DNA from: an uncultured Oscillospiraceae bacterium
GTDB taxonomy: Bacteria; Bacillota; Clostridia; Oscillospirales; Oscillospiraceae
Length of the DNA: 8,286 bases
Direction of reading: 5' to 3'
Assembly: GCA_944385455.1 (NCBI GenBank)
Contig: CALWXI010000077.1
Coordinates: 1 to 8,286 of the forward strand
Shown here piece after piece: positions 1-4,382 of this stretch. The notes beneath the pieces are model-generated. The model saw nothing but the letters and a program-made list of their open reading frames with translations, had not been told where the DNA came from and made no database searches. Every line of letters starts with the position of its first letter. Position 1 is the stretch's first letter. Position numbers and translations under genes: made by a program.

Positions 1-59
1 ATGATCAGCAGGATGATGATCCAGCAGCAGTTGCCGCCACCAAAACCATTATTGCACAT
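1..59 (-). CDS. Start of a small Cys/Gly-rich hydrophobic peptide (partial, runs off left edge)
   Basis: Only the first 19 codons are inside the window. The peptide begins MCNNGFGGGNCCW and continues into a run of Ile and Leu, so it has a short Asn/Gly/Cys head followed by what looks like the start of a transmembrane helix. The start is supported by a perfect AGGAGG (67-72, minus strand) seven bases before the ATG. Very small Gly/Cys-rich single-helix proteins of this look occur in spore-forming Firmicutes (compare YjcZ-type small sporulation proteins), but I cannot assign a family from 19 residues. It lies 82 bases downstream of the SLH gene on the same strand, so read-through from that gene is possible. 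That it is a gene is fairly likely; its function is unknown. Confidence 0.6.
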   Translation of the reverse strand, partial: MCNNGFGGGNCCWIIILLI

Positions 60-72
60 ATCGGGACCTCCT

Positions 73-107
73 ATGAAATGTAGCCCGCCGAAGCGGCCTC
101 ACTTCAT
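73..107 (-). other. Hairpin with TTCG tetraloop between the SLH gene and the small peptide gene
   Basis: Read on the minus strand, ATGAAGTG pairs with CATTTCAT (one G-U) and an inner CCGC-TTCG-GCGG caps it, giving about 14 pairs with a small internal mismatch. No T-run follows. Instead the AGGAGG of the small peptide gene starts immediately after the stem. It could stabilise or process the upstream mRNA, or modulate access to that ribosome binding site. It is not a canonical intrinsic terminator. Confidence 0.4.
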
Positions 108-141
108 CGTATGCGCCTGGGTCCCGGATGTGCGGGAGGAT

Positions 142-1224
142 TCACACAAGACGCCAGCTGGTCACCTTTCCCCGGGCCTCACTGAGTTCCGCGCTGGTGA
201 AGACGCCCTTTTCCATCAGCATGTCTGCCAGCGTCCCCCCCTGGGGCGTCACCGCCTCCAAAGCGTAATACGAAATATACACCAGCTCCGCCCGCAGGAA
301 GGCGTCCCGCTGAAGCATGGCTGCCTCCGCAGCGGTAAGCAGGCCGCAGGTCTGGGCCCGGTCCAAGGTATCCGAAAGATCCGTGTTGGCGGCGGAGCTG
401 TAGCCCATGGCACGGAGAACGAACTCCGTGTACTGATAGGCGTTCACCGCCCCGGCGGGCTTGAACTGTGTGGCGCTGTATCCATTGGTATAGCCCCGGC
501 TGTACGCGTAGCCCACATATTTTTCCGCCTGGGAGCCGGACTCGATATCAGTAAAAGGCGTGGAGCCGGTCCAGGCAAGGGCCGCGTCCTCCTCTCCCAG
601 CACCCGGATGAACATGATCAGCGCCTGGAGCCGGGTAGGCGCCGCCTCCAGATCAAAGCCCTGTCCATAGCCGGTGAGGCTCCCCTGGAAGAGATGCAGC
701 GTTTTGAGGGCGGACGCCATGGCATTGTAGTCCACCTCCCCGGAGTACTGGAAGGCATACGGCCCCTGGTACTGCACCACAGCCGTTTTGGAACTGACGG
801 TAAAGGAGACGGAGGTATCCTCCGCCGCAAGATACCGGTGTCCGGCCGTCAGTGCGCCGCCGCTGGCCAGTACCGTTCCGGTGGTGACGTCCACCACCGC
901 GCCGGCGCTGTATACCGCCCGGGCACTGCCTGCCAGCACCATCACACCCGTCCCGGTCTGACCCAGCAGCGTGTCCCCGGATTTGAGCCGTGTCTGGACC
1001 CAGGATGCCGCTGAGGCAGAGGCCGTACCAGCGGTATCCGCCTGTTCCAGGATGGCCGCGTCCGACGCATCCAGCCGCTGCTCGATCCTGCGGTCCAGAG
1101 TGTCGGAAAAGGTGCCGGCCAGGTAGGAAAGCGTCGCCAGGGGATCCCCGGCGTCTCCGGCGGCCAGCACCGCCGCCGTCAGCACCAGGCAGACGGCCAG
1201 CGACAGGGCAAATTTTTTCTTCAT
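142..1224 (-). CDS. Exported S-layer homology (SLH) domain protein
   Basis: The 360-residue product starts with a signal peptide: a KKK cluster, then a hydrophobic core to about residue 22 ending in an AAG-type cleavage region. Residues about 77-155 form a Gly/Thr/Val/Ser-rich, probably beta-rich segment of no family I recognise. Residues about 180-325 hold SLH-type repeats. The clearest is 223-275, with PFTDI, then a helix ending YAYSRGYTNGYS, then FKPAGAVNAYQYTEFVLRAMGY. Flanking weaker copies lie near 183-213 and 282-325. SLH modules normally anchor proteins to secondary cell-wall polymer, so a cell-surface location is expected, but no catalytic domain is visible. The start has a GGAAAGGAA-like ribosome binding site. 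It follows rex by 41 nt on the same strand and probably shares its transcript. The SLH call is good; the biological role is unknown. Confidence 0.8.
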   Translation of the reverse strand: MKKKFALSLAVCLVLTAAVLAAGDAGDPLATLSYLAGTFSDTLDRRIEQRLDASDAAILEQADTAGTASASAASWVQTRLKSGDTLLGQTGTGVMVLAGSARAVYSAGAVVDVTTGTVLASGGALTAGHRYLAAEDTSVSFTVSSKTAVVQYQGPYAFQYSGEVDYNAMASALKTLHLFQGSLTGYGQGFDLEAAPTRLQALIMFIRVLGEEDAALAWTGSTPFTDIESGSQAEKYVGYAYSRGYTNGYSATQFKPAGAVNAYQYTEFVLRAMGYSSAANTDLSDTLDRAQTCGLLTAAEAAMLQRDAFLRAELVYISYYALEAVTPQGGTLADMLMEKGVFTSAELSEARGKVTSWRLV

Positions 1225-1265
1225 AGATCACGGATTCCTTTCCTCACTCCCCTTCCGGGGCGGCG

Positions 1266-1895
1266 TCAGCGGTTGGCGATGCGGTAGCTGAGGGTCAGGA
1301 GGCTGTCTGCAAAATGGATGTTCTCAAACTTCACATCCGGATCGCTGCTGGTGAGCTCCACATTGGTGAAGTTCCAGAACCCCCGCACGCCCAGGCGGAT
1401 GATCCGGTCCGCCGTCTCCTGGGCCACGGACTGAGGGATCGTCAGCACCACCACGTCCACACTATGCTCCCGCAGATAGCTGTCCAGATCGTTCATGGAG
1501 TAGATGGGCACGCCGTTGACCGTGGTGCCCACCACATTGGGGGCGATGTCAAAGGCGGCATCCACGGAAAAGCCGCTCTGGGAAAAGCGGAAGTTCTGCA
1601 GCAGCGCATGGCCCAAATTGCCTACGCCGATCATCACCAGGTGGTGGTTGTTGTCCACCCCCAGAATGTGGCCGATCTCGGCGCGCAGCTCTTCTACATT
1701 ATAGCCGTAGCCCTGCTGGCCGAACTCGCCGAAGCAGCTGAAATCCTGACGGATCTGGGAGGCGGTGATGTTCATCTCCTGCCCCAGGGAGTGGGAAGAG
1801 ATCCGCACCACTCCTCGGGCGCAAAGTTCCGTCAGCTGACGGTAATATCGAGGCAGACGCCGGACGACAGCGTCGGAAATGTTCTCCTTTTTCAA
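1266..1895 (-). CDS. rex: Redox-sensing transcriptional repressor Rex
   Basis: Rex is a homodimeric repressor that binds DNA when the NADH/NAD+ ratio is low and releases it when NADH binds; in anaerobes it controls fermentation and NADH-oxidising genes. The 209 residues match the usual family length. Residues 1-80 are the winged-helix domain, with the Rex signatures RRLPRYYRQL (12-21) and SQIRQDFSCFGEFGQQGYGY (46-65), the recognition-helix region. Residues about 85-170 are a Rossmann fold with GVGNLG (90-95) and AFDIAP (115-120). The C-terminal helix (about 193-207) is the expected domain-swapped dimer element. The start is a TTG at 1895-1893, nine bases after AGGAG; this gives the canonical N-terminus and no in-frame ATG fits better. 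A promoter and a Rex-like palindrome sit directly upstream, which points to autoregulation. The SLH gene follows 41 nt downstream. Confidence 0.96.
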   Translation of the reverse strand: MKKENISDAVVRRLPRYYRQLTELCARGVVRISSHSLGQEMNITASQIRQDFSCFGEFGQQGYGYNVEELRAEIGHILGVDNNHHLVMIGVGNLGHALLQNFRFSQSGFSVDAAFDIAPNVVGTTVNGVPIYSMNDLDSYLREHSVDVVVLTIPQSVAQETADRIIRLGVRGFWNFTNVELTSSDPDVKFENIHFADSLLTLSYRIANR

Positions 1896-1940
1896 GATGT
1901 GTCACTCCTGTTATCAAGTTCCATCGCAGTGTATAAGGGT

Positions 1941-1969
1941 AGTGTAGACCAAAATCCCCAACTTGTCAA
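1941..1969 (-). promoter_or_regulatory. Sigma-A-type promoter of rex
   Basis: On the minus strand a perfect -35 TTGACA (1969-1964) is followed by exactly 17 bases and a -10 TACACT (1946-1941), which matches TATAAT at four of six positions. Transcription would start near 1935, leaving a leader of about 40 nt before the TTG start codon. The -35 box lies inside the putative Rex operator, so a bound repressor would exclude polymerase. Confidence 0.75.
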
Positions 1970-1981
1970 TTTTTTTAACAA
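1963..1981. promoter_or_regulatory. Putative Rex operator (autoregulatory)
   Basis: TTGTCAATTTTTTTAACAA closely resembles the Clostridia/Firmicutes Rex palindrome TTGTTAA-N4-TTAACAA, with one half-site substitution (C for T) and one extra base in the spacer (N5, 19 bp in total instead of 18). It overlaps the -35 box of the rex promoter. Location and half-sites fit autoregulation; the altered spacing makes the affinity uncertain. Confidence 0.6.
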
Positions 1982-2017
1982 TCTTCTCCGGATTTTTCCC
2001 CGCCTCCTGTCATGAAG

Positions 2018-2048
2018 AAAAACGCCGCGAAGCAGCTGCTTCGCGGCG
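2018..2048 (-). terminator. Intrinsic terminator of the lipoprotein gene
   Basis: A perfect 26-base palindrome (2023-2048, 13 pairs if fully extruded, with the central bases forming the loop in RNA) built from CGCCGCGAAGCAG and its complement. On the minus strand it is followed by TTTTT (2022-2018). It sits 13 bases after the lipoprotein stop codon and upstream of the rex promoter, so rex is an independent transcription unit. Confidence 0.9.
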
Positions 2049-2061
2049 CTGGAAAAATCCG

Positions 2062-3003
2062 TTAAATCAAAGCCTGAAACGCCTCCACGATGGCGTCGCA
2101 GCTCTCGTGCACCACCATCATCACGTAGTTCCCGTCGGATACCACCCGGCTGCTGTTGGTCCACAGCTCCGTGGGTCCGGGATACCAGGCGCCGGTCTCG
2201 GCCATATAATCCACCCGGCTCTGAAAGATCGCCTTCACGGTGTCCACATCCTTGCTGTCCGTGACCTCCACCAGGCAGAACTCGCCGTTGTTCATGCTCA
2301 TCATGGTCCCCATCACCAGGCACTGCTTGGTGTCCACATCGTTGAGTCCGGCATAATAGGCATCCACCAGATCCGCGGAAAACTGCTGCAGGGACTGGAA
2401 CTCATACTGAGAGATCATGTCCTCGTAAAAGGCGTTCAGGTCCACAGAGGTGCTGGCAGCGCCGCCGTCCTCAGCAGGCTTCTCCTCCGGCTTCTCCGTT
2501 TTCCAGTTGCACCGGACCGCGCAGGTCCGCTTCTCGCTGCCGCTGGTTACAACGATGATGGCCGTACCCGGAGCCACCGCCGTGACGGTGCCGTCGGCCG
2601 CCACCGTGGCCACCTTGGGATCGCTGCTGGCGAAGGTGCACGCTCCCGGCGCACCAGTGACCTGGAGCTGGTAGCTGCTGCCGGCGGAAAAGAGGGTGAA
2701 GTCCGTGCTGCTGAGGGTCATCTTCTCCGTGCCGTCACCCGCTTCCTCCGCAGGAACCTCCTCTGTGTCTTCCTCCCGGGCGGGCTCTTCTTCTGTGTCT
2801 TCCTCCTGGGCGGGCTCTTCTTCAGGCTCCTGGGCGGGTGCCTCTTCCGGCATCTCCTCCGGATCTCCCTCCGGCTGCGCCGTCTCCTCCTGAGTATCCT
2901 GAGACTCCTGAACATCTTCCCCGGAAGTCTCCCCTGCGCCGCAGGACGCCAGCGCCAGCATCAGTGCCATGGCCATCAAAAGGGCCAAGAGCTTGTTTCT
3001 CAT
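2062..3003 (-). CDS. Lipoprotein with acidic repeat linker, bacterial Ig-like (BIG2) domain and DUF4358-like C-terminus
   Basis: The 313-residue product opens with a lipoprotein signal: MRNK, a hydrophobic core, then LAS-C with the lipidated Cys at 21, so it should be anchored on the outer face of the membrane. Residues 30-90 are a low-complexity acidic linker dominated by Glu, Pro and Ala, containing near-identical EEPAxEEDTE repeats. Residues about 93-166 look like a BIG2-type Ig fold (SSDPKVATVAADGTVTAVAPGTA). After a second acidic spacer, residues about 188-313 resemble DUF4358, a domain common in Clostridia lipoproteins with no settled function (the FCLVEVTDSKDVDTVKAIF and GNYVMMVVHE segments). 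The ATG is preceded by AAGGAGG at six bases. It is transcribed divergently from the polyamine operon and ends at its own terminator. I see no clear -10/-35 pair for it in 3014-3110. The role is unknown. Confidence 0.82.
   Translation of the reverse strand: MRNKLLALLMAMALMLALASCGAGETSGEDVQESQDTQEETAQPEGDPEEMPEEAPAQEPEEEPAQEEDTEEEPAREEDTEEVPAEEAGDGTEKMTLSSTDFTLFSAGSSYQLQVTGAPGACTFASSDPKVATVAADGTVTAVAPGTAIIVVTSGSEKRTCAVRCNWKTEKPEEKPAEDGGAASTSVDLNAFYEDMISQYEFQSLQQFSADLVDAYYAGLNDVDTKQCLVMGTMMSMNNGEFCLVEVTDSKDVDTVKAIFQSRVDYMAETGAWYPGPTELWTNSSRVVSDGNYVMMVVHESCDAIVEAFQALI
2762..2821 (-). repeat. Two tandem 30-bp repeats inside the lipoprotein linker
   Basis: 2762-2791 and 2792-2821 are identical apart from one C/T difference, and a decayed partial third copy follows from about 2822. 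Each unit encodes ten residues of the EEPAxEEDTE type, so copy-number change keeps the reading frame and would lengthen or shorten the acidic spacer between the lipid anchor and the Ig-like domain. Confidence 0.85.
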
Positions 3004-3103
3004 GTCGTTCCTCCTTGATATGCCGTTCTCCTCGGCTGTTTGCTGGGGTTAGACGGAGGCATCCGGGAAAAAGTTCCCCACCGTGCCGAAAAAAAGGGAA
3101 GAA

Positions 3104-3136
3104 GTTCAAAAAGGTATTGACAGTCCATTTTTGAAC
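3104..3136. promoter_or_regulatory. Perfect 9-bp dyad over the leader promoter; candidate operator
   Basis: GTTCAAAAA (3104-3112) and TTTTTGAAC (3128-3136) are perfect inverted repeats separated by 15 bases. They bracket the -35 box (3117-3122) and reach into the -35/-10 spacer of the plus-strand promoter. The dyad lies upstream of the predicted transcription start, so for that transcript it acts as DNA and not as an RNA hairpin. A dimeric regulator binding here could control the plus-strand RNA and perhaps the divergent lipoprotein gene. I do not recognise the motif as a known operator. Confidence 0.5.
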
Positions 3137-3145
3137 CGATATACT
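3117..3145 (+). promoter_or_regulatory. Near-consensus sigma-A promoter upstream of the leader/ncRNA and polyamine operon
   Basis: Perfect -35 TTGACA (3117-3122), a 17-base spacer and -10 TATACT (3140-3145, five of six to consensus). Predicted start is near 3152. It is the strongest promoter visible in the window, typical of highly expressed or tightly repressed units. It drives toward speD, whose start codon is about 455 nt downstream, with an intrinsic terminator in between. Confidence 0.85.
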
Positions 3146-3274
3146 ACCTGTGTCATGTGATATGAGTTTTGTACAGAGTATCCATGCAAATATTTCTTCT
3201 GACCACCCCCTCAGGGGTCAAGGCCATACGGACAGCCGGGTCAACTGCCGAAGGCAACTGGAATGTTGCCATTA

Positions 3275-3341
3275 TTGATTGAGTTAAAAGCTCAATTTTA
3301 TAAGTTGGTTACCGAACCACCGCATGAAAGCATGCATCAAC
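3275..3341 (+). mobile_element. Possible minimal IS200/IS605-type element or remnant (no transposase)
   Basis: TTGAT (3275-3279) is followed by a short hairpin (3278-3296). After a T/A-rich stretch come the paired hairpins GGTT-ACCG-AACC (3307-3318) and GCATG-AAAG-CATGC (3322-3335), then TCAAC (3337-3341). IS200/IS605 elements insert next to short 5' tetra/pentanucleotides (TTGAT for ISDra2, TTAC for IS608), carry subterminal hairpins at both ends, and are cut at a TCAA-type site on the right. A transposase-free copy of this kind would be a palindrome-associated element of about 62 bp; alternatively it is the right end of a longer decayed element. There is no tnpA or tnpB in the window. The resemblance is by motif only. 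Confidence 0.3.
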
Positions 3342-3515
3342 TTGTAAAACGGTCAATAAGAGTAGTAAAAGTAAGTATTTGCTATATAGACTCTGTATGA
3401 AGCTGCATGGAGCAACTCCCCCAACGAAATGGAGGGGCCTCCCTGCGGAATGGCACCGCGCGCAGCAGGAAGCATTTCCCGCCGCGCTGGGGTCCATCAT
3501 GCGAAAGACGGTTTT

Positions 3516-3553
3516 GCAGGCAATGTGCATGGATGCGCATTGCCTGCTTTTTT
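3516..3553 (+). terminator. Strong intrinsic terminator between the leader promoter and speD
   Basis: A 13-pair stem (3516-3528 with 3535-3547, one G-U) closes a six-base ATGGAT loop and is followed by six T residues (3548-3553). It points toward speD and lies 55 bases before its start codon, so it either ends a separate RNA or attenuates the operon. The segment TGCCTGC in its 3' arm is also complementary to GCAGGCA at 3559-3565. Confidence 0.92.
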
Positions 3554-3572
3554 CACCCGCAGGCAGAAAAAC

Positions 3573-3598
3573 GGCCCGGGAAACCGGCCTACAGGAGG
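3573..3598 (+). promoter_or_regulatory. GAAA-capped hairpin and ribosome binding site of speD
   Basis: GGCC-(C)-GG pairs with CC-GGCC across a GAAA tetraloop (3573-3589), a stable six-pair stem with one bulged base. Four bases later comes the AGGAGG (3593-3598), ten bases from the speD ATG. The hairpin may define the 5' boundary of the initiation region or stabilise the mRNA. No second promoter is evident between the terminator and speD. Confidence 0.5.
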
Positions 3599-3608
3599 AT
3601 GACGGGAT

Positions 3609-4367
3609 ATGGCAGACAAGCTGAGACTTTACGGATTCAACAACCTCACCAAGGCGCTGAGCTTCAACATCTACGACGTGTGCTACGCCAAATCCGCCCG
3701 GGAGCAGCGGGACTACATCGCCTATATCGACGAACAGTACAGCTCCGAGCGGCTGACCAACATCCTCACCACGCTGACGGATATGATCGGCGCCAAGGTC
3801 CTCAACATCGCCAAGCAGGACTACGAGCCCCAGGGGGCCTCCGTCACCATCCTCATTGCCGAGGGGTCCATGATCCCCGCCGGGGAGACCCAGCTGGCCC
3901 ACCTGGACAAAAGCCACGTGACGGTGCACACCTATCCGGAGTACCATCCGGAAACCAGCCTGGCCACTTTCCGGGTGGATATCGACGTGGCCACCTGCGG
4001 GGAGATCACGCCCCTTTCCACCCTGGACTACCTCATCGGGTCCTTCGACTCCGACATCATCACCATGGATTACCGGGTCCGGGGCTTTACCCGGGACATG
4101 TCCGGCCGGAAGCTGTTCATGGACCATCACGTGGCCTCCATCCAGGACTACATCAACCCCGAGACCCTGCGCCGCTACGACGCGGTGGACGTGAACGTCT
4201 ATGCCTCCAATCTGTTCCACACCAAGATGATGGTCAAGGAGATCGACCTGCAGAACTACCTCTTCAAGACCGACGTCTACGAGCTGCCGCCCCAGACCCG
4301 GCTTGCCATCATGAACAACCTGCGCCGGGAGATGATTGAGATCTTCAGCGGGCGCAATATCTACTAA
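3609..4367 (+). CDS. speD: S-adenosylmethionine decarboxylase proenzyme, E. coli SpeD type
   Basis: SpeD decarboxylates S-adenosylmethionine to the aminopropyl donor used by SpeE. It is a pyruvoyl enzyme: the precursor cleaves itself at a Lys-Ser bond, and the Ser becomes the pyruvoyl group of the large subunit. Here the site is LDK-S at 101/102 in AHLDKSHVTVHTYPE, with the conserved His107 and the catalytic Cys130 in ATCGEI. The opening KLRLYGFNNLTKALSFNIYDVCYAK, the ADIEV/DIDV region, TMDYRVRGFTRDMSG (about 154-168) and VDVNVYASNLFHTKMM follow the E. coli enzyme closely. At 252 residues it is slightly shorter than the E. coli protein (264), mainly because the loop before the cleavage site is shorter. 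It is the larger class of bacterial SpeD and not the short Bacillus/Thermotoga SpeH type. It is the first operon gene; speA follows after 15 bases. Confidence 0.97.
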   Translation: MADKLRLYGFNNLTKALSFNIYDVCYAKSAREQRDYIAYIDEQYSSERLTNILTTLTDMIGAKVLNIAKQDYEPQGASVTILIAEGSMIPAGETQLAHLDKSHVTVHTYPEYHPETSLATFRVDIDVATCGEITPLSTLDYLIGSFDSDIITMDYRVRGFTRDMSGRKLFMDHHVASIQDYINPETLRRYDAVDVNVYASNLFHTKMMVKEIDLQNYLFKTDVYELPPQTRLAIMNNLRREMIEIFSGRNIY

Positions 4368-4382
4368 CAGAAGGAGATTGCC

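Larger units (their letters stand above)
3152..3553 (+). ncRNA. Structured RNA: attenuated leader of the polyamine operon or free-standing ncRNA (family not recognised)
   Basis: Bounded by a near-consensus promoter and a strong terminator, this roughly 400-nt stretch has no convincing gene and fills most of the gap 3004-3608. Its first two thirds are AT-rich beside the flanking GC-rich genes. Local structures read from the sequence: a hairpin at 3207-3217 (CCCC-TCA-GGGG); overlapping alternatives TGCC-GAA-GGCA (3246-3256) and GGCAAC-N6-GTTGCC (3253-3270); a hairpin at 3278-3296; a three-way-junction-like unit at 3302-3343 (outer AAGTTG/CAACTT around GGTT-ACCG-AACC and GCATG-AAAG-CATGC); alternating GGAG/CTCC segments (3409-3442); and a hairpin at 3458-3487. 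A 15-pair long-range helix joins 3165-3179 to 3390-3404. I looked for RNase P, tmRNA, SAM, lysine, glycine, TPP, cobalamin, guanidine and c-di-GMP signatures and found no convincing match. Function is inferred from position only. Confidence 0.55.

Noticed and set aside
1225..1265. CCCC-TTCC-GGGG hairpin between rex and the SLH gene as a terminator
   Set aside because: Only four pairs and no T-run on the minus strand. It does not justify splitting the two genes into separate transcripts.
1963..3018. A 351-codon plus-strand open frame opposite the lipoprotein gene
   Set aside because: It is the complement of the lipoprotein reading frame, has low-complexity Arg/Leu/His-rich sequence and no ribosome binding site, and crosses the rex operator and the terminator.
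3065..3078. GGGAA-AAAG-TTCCC hairpin upstream of the lipoprotein gene
   Set aside because: A five-pair stem with no T-tract and no link to a start site; too weak to assign a role.
3246..3270. GCCGAAGGCAA as part of a glycine or lysine riboswitch
   Set aside because: These families share GCCGAAG strings, but the required partner motifs (GGAGAG and CUCUCAGGCAAAAGGACAG for glycine; the AGGUGCG and AAGUA core for lysine) are missing.
3302..3321. Resemblance of GGTTACCGAACC to the 3' part of a c-di-GMP-I riboswitch
   Set aside because: The conserved CGCACAGGGCAAACC-type first half and the tetraloop-receptor parts are absent; only a short hairpin is shared.
3152..3553. RNase P RNA or tmRNA, suggested by the length of about 400 nt and strong promoter
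   Set aside because: No GAGGAAAGUCC or ACAGA core of RNase P RNA, and no tRNA-like end or Ala-tag reading frame of tmRNA.
3379..3624. An 81-codon plus-strand open frame covering the end of the leader and the start of speD
   Set aside because: It translates straight through the terminator hairpin and the speD ribosome binding site, has no ribosome binding site of its own and no recognisable domain. A small leader peptide cannot be fully excluded, but nothing supports it.
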